A stretch of 30,863 nucleotides of DNA from Lachnospiraceae bacterium UBA4260 (GTDB taxonomy: Bacteria; Bacillota; Clostridia; Lachnospirales; Lachnospiraceae): positions 69,224 through 100,086 of the forward strand of contig DGWK01000011.1 of assembly GCA_002395235.1 (NCBI GenBank), read 5' to 3'. Below the pieces are notes generated by a model, which was given only the letters and a program-made list of their open reading frames with translations, did no database searches and had not been told where the DNA came from. Within the stretch, counting starts at the first letter, position 1; each line of letters begins with the position of its first letter. This document shows, one piece after another, positions 23,701-30,642 of this stretch. A program made the position numbers and the translations under genes.

Positions 23701-23747
23701 CATGGTGTGCGATAAAGTAAGACAATCCTTGTCGATTGGGGGAAAAC

Positions 23748-26000
23748 ATGACAGAACTCGAAAAACTGTGCGAAAACGCACTCTACGATGAAATCCGCGT
23801 CCTGGAAGACGGAAAATCCGTTGTCAGGGATGTCCCCACAGGGAAATTATATTTTAAGAAGACGCTGGATGTCTACAACGAACATGTCTACGCCTATCTG
23901 CGGGAGCACAAGAACCGGAATGTAGCCGGCATTCAGGCTTATTGGAAAGACGGAGAGAAACTGGTTGTCATCGAAGAACTGATCCAGGGCCGGACGCTGG
24001 ATGAGATTCTGCGTGAGTCGGAAAATGCAGGCTCTGGCAGCTTGGTGCACGATGCCAAGTCAGATGCCGGTGCGAAGGGAGAAGAATCCGGCCGAAACGG
24101 CAGAGCTGAAACACTCACCTTCTCCGACCGCATCGACTACCTGACGCAGATCTGCGACGGTCTTTCCTTCCTGCACGCCGCCGACCCACCGATCATCCAC
24201 CGGGATATCAAGGCTTCGAATATCATGGTGACGGATGATGGCATTGTAAAGATCATCGACTACGACGCCGCCAAAATATACATCGCCGGACAGGATAAGG
24301 ACACTATGATGATCGGCACGCAGGGGCTTGCCGCGCCGGAGCAGTACGGCTTTGCGCAGTCCAATGTCAGGACAGACCTCTATGCGCTGGGAAAGCTCAT
24401 TGAGCGTATGCTTCCCGGAAATGTGGACGCGAAGCGGATCGCCGAGAAAGCGACGGAGATGGATCCCAAGAAGCGCTATACGTCGGCCGCACAGATGAAG
24501 GGGCAGATCCAGAGGATCAGAGAACACACGTCAGCGCTTGATCAGAGATTAGAGAAGATCCCGGGCTTTGACCCGATGAACAAGAGCCACAGAGTGCGGG
24601 CCAGGATCGCGCTGGCAGGCGTTGTCGTGGCGGCAGTGCTGATCCTGGCGGGAGTCGTCTGGGGGCTTTTCGTCTACCCGGCAAGGCAGGAGGAGGCCAT
24701 CCGCGCGGAGCTGTCCACTATGCAGCAGTATGAGGTGAAAGACGTGCAGATCCTTACCGCCGTCGAAGAATTTGCCGGGGAGCATCCCTATCGAAGAATG
24801 AACGCCGGCCAGAAACAGGCAGTACGTGACGAGATGGAGGCCGTAATGAAGCGGTGCTTCAAAGCCGGAAAGTCGGAGAATGCCAATCAGATCAGGGATA
24901 TTTTGACTAACAATTATGGGGAGGAGGCGACCTGGAAGGCAGTCCACAGCTACGCGAAGGCTGGCTGGGATCTCGACGATGACAGGTTTGAAGACGGACT
25001 GGTGGCGCTTTACGAGCAGAAGGAGGCCGGTGCGGTGGACGCGCAGCAGCATTGGGAAGCCGGCGCCGCGCTCACTCTGGAAAAGGCGCGGGAGTATACG
25101 GCGGACTTCAAGGAGAGCAACGCCTACAGAAAAATCAAGCTGATTGCGAACGCCTATATGGCCCTGGAGAAATGCGGCGCCGGTCAGAAAGAAGAGTTCG
25201 ACGCCGCACATGAACAGTTCCTGGCGGCTGCGGAAGCCGAGAAGAAGGCGCAGCAGTGGAGCAACGCCAGATTGATCTACGAGCAGATGCAGGAGGCCGG
25301 CGCGTGGGACAGCGATGAGCTCTCGGAACTGATCAAAGAAACTGATTACGAACAGGCGGAAGCGGCATTGGCCAAGGAGGATTACAACGAGGCCGCGTCA
25401 AAATACAGCGCGCTCGGAGATTATAAGGATGCCGCGGAAAAGGCCTCGGAGAGCATCTACCGCAAGGCGGCGAGGGAAGCGGAGAACGGAAGTTATTCGG
25501 CTGCAGTCAGTTCTTATAAGAGCATTCCTGGGTATAAAGACTCGGATGAGCGCGCGCGGGAGACGCAGTACGAGTATTGCGAGAATACACAGGAGGAGCC
25601 GACCGATACAACGTACGAGTATATTGCGGAACTCGTGGATCAGGGCTACGAAGGAGCGGAGGACTTGCGAGAGGAGATCTACAAGTGGCACGTCTCCGTC
25701 AGCACAGGCATGGCATACTCCTTCGGTTCTATGCAGTCCGCTTTTATAAGGGCAAAGCTGAGCGGCGGTCCGCCCGACGGTTCGACAACAATTACCTTCC
25801 GGATTGACGATCCCACCGGAAATGATTCTGATACCTGGAGCGACGGAAAGGAATACAAGAGCGGGGAGACAGCAGAAGCGAACTATTCCGAAGAGGACAG
25901 CACCTATAATCTGTTTGATCGGTCCTATAAGATTTGGATTTACGCGGATGGCGGTGAACAGATCGGCTACTGGGAAGGGATGATCAGTACGGAATTTTAA
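23748..26000 (+). CDS. Transmembrane serine/threonine protein kinase with large extracytoplasmic region
   Basis: This 750-residue protein has a cytosolic kinase domain (about 10-265), one membrane span (about 287-310, ARIALAGVVVAAVLILAGVV) and a ~440-residue outside part. Kinase features: candidate ATP lysine in LYFKKTL (37/38), catalytic loop HRDIKASNIM (151-160) complete, metal-binding DFG replaced by DYD (171-173), activation segment ending LAAPEQYG. The glycine-rich loop is poor, and a low-complexity insertion at 92-122 expands the hinge region. Outside, helical TPR-like units recur (EDYNEAASKYSALGDYKDAA, NGSYSAAVSSYKSIPGYKDS), then a beta-rich C-terminal domain of ~105 residues begins at WHVSVSTGMAY. 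It likely senses an envelope signal. No PASTA repeats, so it is not PrkC. The ATG at 23748 with GGGGGA 5-6 nt upstream is preferred over TTG at 23736. Confidence 0.85.
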   Translation: MTELEKLCENALYDEIRVLEDGKSVVRDVPTGKLYFKKTLDVYNEHVYAYLREHKNRNVAGIQAYWKDGEKLVVIEELIQGRTLDEILRESENAGSGSLVHDAKSDAGAKGEESGRNGRAETLTFSDRIDYLTQICDGLSFLHAADPPIIHRDIKASNIMVTDDGIVKIIDYDAAKIYIAGQDKDTMMIGTQGLAAPEQYGFAQSNVRTDLYALGKLIERMLPGNVDAKRIAEKATEMDPKKRYTSAAQMKGQIQRIREHTSALDQRLEKIPGFDPMNKSHRVRARIALAGVVVAAVLILAGVVWGLFVYPARQEEAIRAELSTMQQYEVKDVQILTAVEEFAGEHPYRRMNAGQKQAVRDEMEAVMKRCFKAGKSENANQIRDILTNNYGEEATWKAVHSYAKAGWDLDDDRFEDGLVALYEQKEAGAVDAQQHWEAGAALTLEKAREYTADFKESNAYRKIKLIANAYMALEKCGAGQKEEFDAAHEQFLAAAEAEKKAQQWSNARLIYEQMQEAGAWDSDELSELIKETDYEQAEAALAKEDYNEAASKYSALGDYKDAAEKASESIYRKAAREAENGSYSAAVSSYKSIPGYKDSDERARETQYEYCENTQEEPTDTTYEYIAELVDQGYEGAEDLREEIYKWHVSVSTGMAYSFGSMQSAFIRAKLSGGPPDGSTTITFRIDDPTGNDSDTWSDGKEYKSGETAEANYSEEDSTYNLFDRSYKIWIYADGGEQIGYWEGMISTEF

Positions 26001-26003
26001 GAA

Positions 26004-26020
26004 GTGGGCTCAGAGCCCAC
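26004..26020 (+). other. Small hairpin just after the kinase gene
   Basis: GTGGGCT-CAG-AGCCCAC, perfect 7-bp stem, four bases after the stop codon and without a U-tract. A similar stem followed by the same CCATTAA occurs at 30624-30638. Confidence 0.45.
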
Positions 26021-26044
26021 CATTAAAGAAAGGCACAAGAATAG

Positions 26045-26080
26045 AATACTCACAGAGGCTTGCTTCTGTGAGTATTTTTT
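26045..26080 (+). terminator. Intrinsic terminator of the kinase gene
   Basis: Perfect 12-bp stem AATACTCACAGA/TCTGTGAGTATT with an 8-nt loop, followed by Ts (six in a row counting the stem end). Confidence 0.9.
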
Positions 26081-26091
26081 GTGCGTAGCAA

Positions 26092-26250
26092 TGAGCCATG
26101 CGTGGACGGGGCTGCTGCCAGCCGATGGGAGCTTGCTCATAATCGGATGGCAGCAGGACTGGACACATACGGCGAATGCCGCGACAGTGAGCGTCCAATG
26201 GACGCGTAACTGTCGGCATGGCTCAAAGACAATTGTCCGCCCATCCGATT
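26092..26250. other. Highly structured intergenic element (possible ncRNA or dispersed repeat)
   Basis: The arms TGAGCCATGC (26092-26101) and GCATGGCTCA (26216-26225) enclose three hairpins. P2: CTGCTGCCA/TGGCAGCAG plus CCGAT/ATCGG (26112-26156), 14 bp with one G-A mismatch. P3: CGGC-GAAT-GCCG (26170-26181). P4: CGACAGT/ACTGTCG around GCGTCC-AAT-GGACGC (26182-26215). P4 abuts the closing stem directly. A copy of the P2 3' strand's complement, CCATCCGATT (26241-26250), can pair with AATCGGATGG (26141-26150) instead, and a GACAATTGTC palindrome (26228-26237) lies between. No tRNA, rRNA, riboswitch or intron family is recognised. The strand is unknown. It lies between the kinase terminator and the 3' end of the RHH gene. 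Confidence 0.6.
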
Positions 26251-26286
26251 TGTTCCGAGTATTCTTTTGAAGGAGAATGTCGAGGA

Positions 26287-26460
26287 TTATTTCGACTGTC
26301 GTTCAGAGCTGCTCTTGCTCTCAATATGCTTTTTCAGCACAAGATTAATATACTGACTGAAGTTGCGGTCGTCCGCCTCGGCCAGTTCCTTGATTCTCCT
26401 GATCACTTCTTCGTCGAGTGTGATGCTTACTTTACTTTTTAAAGGCTTTTGAGTATTCAT
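26287..26460 (-). CDS. Ribbon-helix-helix (Arc/CopG-like) DNA-binding protein
   Basis: This 57-residue protein reads MNTQKPLKSKVSITLDEEVI, RRIKELAEADDRNFSQYINL, VLKKHIESKSSSERQSK. The pattern is a basic N-terminus, a short beta strand (KVSITLD), two helices with the RHH turn (EADDRNFSQYINL), and a polar tail, as in plasmid antitoxins and Arc-type repressors. No toxin gene adjoins it: upstream is the divergent lipoprotein gene and downstream the structured element, so it is an orphan antitoxin-like or a stand-alone repressor. A perfect 12-bp palindrome 20 bp upstream is a likely operator. A TATAAT on its strand ends 7 nt before the ATG, which would give a nearly leaderless mRNA if used; the ribosome site is poor. 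Confidence 0.75.
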   Translation of the reverse strand: MNTQKPLKSKVSITLDEEVIRRIKELAEADDRNFSQYINLVLKKHIESKSSSERQSK

Positions 26461-26480
26461 GCTTCTTATTATAAGTATTC

Positions 26481-26492
26481 TTCGAATTCGAA
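26481..26492. promoter_or_regulatory. Palindromic operator candidate TTCGAATTCGAA
   Basis: Perfect 12-bp palindrome between the divergent RHH and lipoprotein genes, made of two overlapping TTCGAA units. RHH repressors bind such symmetric sites, so autoregulation is plausible. Confidence 0.5.
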
Positions 26493-26524
26493 TTGATAAA
26501 GTAGCATTAAATAAGGGAAAGTAG

Positions 26525-26530
26525 TATAAT
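26525..26530 (+). promoter_or_regulatory. -10 box upstream of the lipoprotein genes
   Basis: Consensus TATAAT on the plus strand, 70 bp before the lipoprotein start. No convincing -35 at 16-18 bp; TTGATA lies 26 bp upstream. Confidence 0.35.
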
Positions 26531-26600
26531 ATACCATAATATCAGCCAAATGGGGTAATAATGTGAAAGGGAATTAATTCCTATGGGAGGGGGAGTATTG

Positions 26601-28295
26601 ATGAAAAGAAGAATTATGATCTTTACAGCATTACTATTATTAGCCGGTCTGCTTAGTTGTTGTGGATCCGGTTCTGGTGGGGCTGGTTCGAGTGGAAGCG
26701 GCACCGGGACTGAAGATATCGGGCTGTTTTCCGGCATAGGAGGATGGAAGGCAGAAGAAGGGGCTGTTTTGCTTTTAGATGACGGCGGGACAGGAATAGT
26801 GCTTAGTGAATTGAAATATGAAGGGGAGACAAAACCGGATTATTTACCTTGGGCTTATAAAACGGATATAGAGTGGGAAGAGAATGCTGAAACCGTGACA
26901 GTCAAGGCCGCAGAGAAAGAATATCCCTATACAAAGAAAAAAGAAGGAGATAAGGAAAGCCTTGAGGTTAGCGGTATAGCTTTTGCAAGACTCAGCGAGG
27001 ATGAAGTTAAGGAATACAAAGAAAAGGCAGAGACCGCAACTCCTCTGCCGGCATCTCAGACGGATACAGCTGCAGCGGGATCCTCTGCTGAATACAAGAA
27101 AATAGATTTTACCGACACGATTCTTCTTGACAATGAATATTTGACAGTCGAACTGACACAGTTCTTCGAAAAGGAAGTAAAGTGGGCCGGAAGGAGCCCG
27201 CAAATAGAAAAGTACATAACCCTGAAAGTGCATAATAACAGTGAAAAGGAATATCTTTTCAACTTGCAGGATGCTTATGTTAAGGACGAAAGTGTCACTG
27301 CGTCTATGCTGGACGGAAACTCGGGGCCGGCACCGGGTAAAACGAAGACCTATTCTTATAATATTTATTATAATACAAATCCGGATCCGACAGCGCTGGA
27401 TTCGCTGGAGGATTTATACACATTAGAGGCTGAGATCCGGATCTCTATAAAGGATGGAGATTCCTATGTCGGCGAAAACGAATACAGGATCAGTGTCAAT
27501 GATGCAGTGAATGGAACAGCAGAAAATTCAGTAGGAGAGGACAAAGGAGGAGCGGCTGTCAAAGAGACCGATTATATGACAATTGAAGGCGTGTATGTCG
27601 ATAATTCCTACTCTACGGAGGACAACGAGAATATGCGCTTCATGTATATTTTCTATAAAGCGCACACAAAGGACAAGAACCTGAAGATCGACAGCAAAAG
27701 TATGAATATTACGATCAATGACGCAAATACTTATCCGGCCAGAAGATCTAAAAAGGAAAGTCGTTATTTGAGAAATTATCATAATGGAGCCTATCTGAAA
27801 GAAGTATACGTGGGTGAAGAAGGAAAACTTGTAGAAACATTCGAGATTCCCAAGGGGGACCTTGAACCCGGCAGAAGCATAACCATATCCAAGTCACAAA
27901 TACCGGATGCGGATAAGATCAGGTTCACAACAGATGATATAGTTTTCTGCGACAGCCCCGAGGAAGTGGCTGAAATGGCCGATCCGGAAGGATACGAAGA
28001 AGAGATGTGGGCTCTCGAGGATGCGGACAGTGAAAGAACCGCGGCGGTAAAGGAAGAGATCAACGGCTATCAGTGGGATGTCAATGTGAACAGCATGAAA
28101 TACCAGATCGAGTTCTGGGAGCCCAATGAGTATGAGCTCAGGACTTCTTTTAACACAAGTGGCGGAACATATGAGGTGAGGAACGGATATATCATATGCA
28201 CCAACGATATCGACGGAAAAATAGAGATTCCTTATACATATGAAGACGGCGAAGTCAAGGTCGATGTCATTTCGGCATTTGATTTTAATAAATAA
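26601..28295 (+). CDS. Hypothetical lipoprotein, DUF4352-like middle region
   Basis: This 564-residue exported lipoprotein has a signal peptide MKRRIMIFTALLLLAGLLSC with the modified Cys at 20, then a Gly/Ser linker. Residues ~35-145 may form a small beta domain. From about 165, DNEYLTVELTQFFEKEVKW and YITLKVHNNSEKEYLFNLQD fit the immunoglobulin-like DUF4352/5067-type pattern of bacterial lipoproteins; a second similar stretch starts near 330 (DYMTIEGVYVDNSYSTEDNE, MRFMYIFYKAHTKDKNL). A last beta segment (about 480-564) ends DISAFDFNK-like. No enzyme motif was seen. The ATG at 26601 has GGAGGGGGAG upstream; the ATG at 26583 does not. The gene is markedly AT-richer than the first 23 kb. The second lipoprotein gene follows after 28 bp, so they are one operon. 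Confidence 0.75.
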   Translation: MKRRIMIFTALLLLAGLLSCCGSGSGGAGSSGSGTGTEDIGLFSGIGGWKAEEGAVLLLDDGGTGIVLSELKYEGETKPDYLPWAYKTDIEWEENAETVTVKAAEKEYPYTKKKEGDKESLEVSGIAFARLSEDEVKEYKEKAETATPLPASQTDTAAAGSSAEYKKIDFTDTILLDNEYLTVELTQFFEKEVKWAGRSPQIEKYITLKVHNNSEKEYLFNLQDAYVKDESVTASMLDGNSGPAPGKTKTYSYNIYYNTNPDPTALDSLEDLYTLEAEIRISIKDGDSYVGENEYRISVNDAVNGTAENSVGEDKGGAAVKETDYMTIEGVYVDNSYSTEDNENMRFMYIFYKAHTKDKNLKIDSKSMNITINDANTYPARRSKKESRYLRNYHNGAYLKEVYVGEEGKLVETFEIPKGDLEPGRSITISKSQIPDADKIRFTTDDIVFCDSPEEVAEMADPEGYEEEMWALEDADSERTAAVKEEINGYQWDVNVNSMKYQIEFWEPNEYELRTSFNTSGGTYEVRNGYIICTNDIDGKIEIPYTYEDGEVKVDVISAFDFNK

Positions 28296-28323
28296 TGCAC
28301 AGCAGGCAGGCGGCAAATTAAAT

Positions 28324-29652
28324 ATGATTAAAAGTATTGATTTGACAACGAATTCTGTTCACATTAAGAGAGCACTGGTAACCGCTGCATTGGTGCTCTG
28401 CCTGCCGATCATGACAGGATGCGGCAGTTCTGACAAAACAGTGAAGGATAATAATCTGATATCTGAAATAAAAGCTTCTGAGCATACGTCAGTTGATGAC
28501 GCCTACGAGCAGCTGAAGGACAGTGCATCCACAGATTCAGAGCAGGCAGAGTTCATTCAACAGCTGAAGGATTTAAAAGAATGCAGCGGAAAGTTTGCAA
28601 ATAAAACAGAAAGGGGAAATGTATACAGCGCAGAAGTCACATTTTACCTTTCCAGGGGAAAAATTTATAGCACGGTCGTATATTCGGGCTATATGGGAGA
28701 GATCGGGGACGGCGAAGTGAGCGATTCAACGGAGAAAGGATATCTGTTTGAATCGGAACCGAAAGGAAACCTGTATGGAAATGAGCAGGATTTCCATCTC
28801 CTTTTTGGAAAGGATAAACTGCGCATTGCGTGGGGAGAGTCCTGCGATTATACATTGGACCGGGGAGACGGCACGCCGGAATCGGTGGAGAACTATGAGG
28901 TTCCTTTCGATGAATCGGATACTTTTAAGAAGATTGAGACGTTGCTGGACGAAAATTTTGCAGATTATGAACATGAGCTTATCTACAACAAGAGTAAAAG
29001 TGAACTAAATGTATACTTTCAGGCTCCGGACAACCTAAGGGAGGCACTCAATACGAACAATTCCAAACTGAATGATTCCTGGCAGAAGCTTGTGGATTCC
29101 ATGAAGTCTTTCAGCGAATTGCTTCTGAGCGTTACAAAGATCGGGGGAAAAGCCGAGAACGTAAACATTTATTGGGTAGATAGTTGGAACAACAGTCAAT
29201 CATATGACGAGAGCGATTATATCTTATGGATTCATAATGGTACAGTGAAGTATAATTATGCGGATCATTTATCGGAATATCCAACATCGCCCTCTTCGAA
29301 TGAAAAGAAAAGTGTTTATTCCGATCAGCACTCTGAATCCTCTTTGGGGTCGGACAGTGGTGCTATAACATCCGGGGAGAAAAATGCCCTCGAGAAAGCG
29401 CATCAATATTTGAACTATTCGGCATTCTCCTATTCGGGGCTGATCGAACAGCTGGAATTTGAGGGCTATTCCCACTCCGAGGCTGTATATGCGGCAGATC
29501 ATTGTGGTGCTGATTGGAACGAACAGGCGGTCAAAAAAGCAAAGCAGTATTTAGAGTATTTATCTTTCTCGAGGAGTGGACTTGTAGAACAGCTGGAATT
29601 TGAAGGGTTTACTCATTCGCAGGCTGAATATGCAGTAAGAGAAGTTTATTGA
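28324..29652 (+). CDS. Lipoprotein with two C-terminal Ltp-type repeats
   Basis: This 442-residue protein has a long signal peptide ending in the lipobox IMTGC (Cys near 37), a ~310-residue region with no recognised family, and two C-terminal repeats of ~45 residues at about 355-398 and 402-442: ALEKAHQYLNYSAFSYSGLI/EQLEFEGYSHSEAVYAAD and AVKKAKQYLEYLSFSRSGLV/EQLEFEGFTHSQAEYAVR. These match the Ltp repeat (host cell surface-exposed lipoprotein). In the Streptococcus phage TP-J34 Ltp, this domain blocks DNA injection by related phages; in other bacteria its role is unclear. Repeats share near-identical DNA (GAACAGCTGGAATTTGA), a sign of recent duplication or gene conversion. The ATG at 28324 lacks a strong ribosome site; it was chosen because the signal peptide then begins normally. 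AT-rich like its neighbour. Confidence 0.8.
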   Translation: MIKSIDLTTNSVHIKRALVTAALVLCLPIMTGCGSSDKTVKDNNLISEIKASEHTSVDDAYEQLKDSASTDSEQAEFIQQLKDLKECSGKFANKTERGNVYSAEVTFYLSRGKIYSTVVYSGYMGEIGDGEVSDSTEKGYLFESEPKGNLYGNEQDFHLLFGKDKLRIAWGESCDYTLDRGDGTPESVENYEVPFDESDTFKKIETLLDENFADYEHELIYNKSKSELNVYFQAPDNLREALNTNNSKLNDSWQKLVDSMKSFSELLLSVTKIGGKAENVNIYWVDSWNNSQSYDESDYILWIHNGTVKYNYADHLSEYPTSPSSNEKKSVYSDQHSESSLGSDSGAITSGEKNALEKAHQYLNYSAFSYSGLIEQLEFEGYSHSEAVYAADHCGADWNEQAVKKAKQYLEYLSFSRSGLVEQLEFEGFTHSQAEYAVREVY

Positions 29653-29671
29653 AAGTAATATGGATGAAAAC

Positions 29672-29700
29672 ACGCACAGAGGGTGATACCTTCTGTGCGT
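29672..29700. terminator. Terminator between convergent lipoprotein and minus-strand genes
   Basis: ACGCACAGAGGG and CCTTCTGTGCGT pair over 12 bp with one G-U and a 5-nt loop (TGATA). ATTATATT follows on the plus strand; TTTTCATCC follows on the minus strand, so it can act both ways. Confidence 0.75.
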
Positions 29701-29748
29701 ATTATATTGAGAAGTTGAACTCATACTAAATCCAATTCAATCATCACA

Positions 29749-30597
29749 TCACCACGGCGCCCCGCCGTCCGCACTGTCCCATCCGTCTCTGAGCATGTCA
29801 TAGTATTCCTGAGGGAGATCTTCTACAGGAGCAGGCTCCGAAGCGGCGAAATCTTCCGGTAAAGGTGCTTCCGAAGCACGGTTCGGATTCCCATAAATGG
29901 CTTGATTGCCCGTCCTACCGGGAGCGGTTACATTACCGGTCTTATGCCTGTCTGCTCCGCCACTCTGCCTCGCGCTGCGCGGAGAACCTTCTTTTTTCTT
30001 TTCCTGGCGATTCCGCTCTCGGATCGCCTCGGATTCGGTGAGGATGCGGCGGAAGTTCTCGATGATGAAGCGCTGGGCTTTCTCGTTGTAGTATACGCGG
30101 TAGTACTCGTTGGGATAAATGCCGCTTTTCTCCATATAGAGACCGAGTTCTTCGCCTTTTCGGGTGGGAACAGAGTTTTCCTTGCCCGTATCATTAATCA
30201 CTTTCTTCTCAAGATATCCGTTTTCGCGCATCCACAACGTGATCGTTGTGGCAGGAACCGGCATTTTCTGTCCTTCCGGAAGATATTCTTCAAGCTGCTT
30301 CAGGAAGTAGGAGATCTGCTGGTCCTGCAGATACTGATACTGCGCCAGTGCGTCATAGGGAAAAACTTCGGAAACAGACTGCTTGTGAGCGCGCTGCGAG
30401 ACCATACCGACGGTTCCGCCGCTTTTCTGAACATCGGTCAGCACTTCATCGATGAACTTCAAGCAGCGATGTACATTCATATTGGTTAAAACTTCATTAT
30501 CCGGTGCAGGTCTGTTTGTGACGGGATTTTTCCCTTCGGACATGCGCCGGATGTATTGAATGGCGATTTCAAGACGCTTCAGATCGTAAGACCCCAT
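29749..30597 (-). CDS. Hypothetical protein, no recognised family
   Basis: This 282-residue soluble protein starts MGSYDLKRLEIAIQYIRRMS. Residues 1-85 are helical (PDNEVLTNMNVHRCLKFIDE). The middle (about 115-190) contains ITLWMRENGYLEKKVINDTG and SVPTRKGEELGLYMEKSG, which have the look of a winged-helix unit with a following helix, as in phage antirepressor or replication-initiation accessory proteins; this is only an impression. After a basic helix (ILTESEAIRERNRQEKKKE), the last ~75 residues are low complexity. The ATG at 30597 has GGGGGT upstream; ATG at 30639 is rejected because it lies in the hairpin before this gene. It follows the Rpn-type gene by 45 bp on the same strand, so they may be one unit. 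Confidence 0.7.
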   Translation of the reverse strand: MGSYDLKRLEIAIQYIRRMSEGKNPVTNRPAPDNEVLTNMNVHRCLKFIDEVLTDVQKSGGTVGMVSQRAHKQSVSEVFPYDALAQYQYLQDQQISYFLKQLEEYLPEGQKMPVPATTITLWMRENGYLEKKVINDTGKENSVPTRKGEELGLYMEKSGIYPNEYYRVYYNEKAQRFIIENFRRILTESEAIRERNRQEKKKEGSPRSARQSGGADRHKTGNVTAPGRTGNQAIYGNPNRASEAPLPEDFAASEPAPVEDLPQEYYDMLRDGWDSADGGAPW

Positions 30598-30623
30598 TTT
30601 GTTACCCCCTAAACTTATCGGAA

Positions 30624-30638
30624 TGGCTCGAGGAGCCA
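30624..30638 (-). other. Small hairpin between the Rpn-type gene and the hypothetical gene
   Basis: TGGCTC-nnn-GAGCCA, 6-bp perfect stem, 5 bp after the Rpn-type stop codon; no U-tract follows. Confidence 0.4.
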
Positions 30639-30642
30639 ACCA

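Noticed and set aside
23748..26000. PrkC-type PASTA kinase
   Set aside because: The outside region has no PASTA repeats and no adjacent PP2C phosphatase gene exists.
26010..26219. 69-codon minus-strand frame inside the structured element
   Set aside because: It runs through two terminator-type hairpins and the four-way junction, with no ribosome site; the open frame looks incidental, although repeats of this element elsewhere would also contain it.
26092..26225. tRNA or tmRNA
   Set aside because: The multibranch fold is too long for a tRNA; no TTCGANTC T-arm sequence or CCA-end layout is present, and no tag-peptide frame as in tmRNA is seen.
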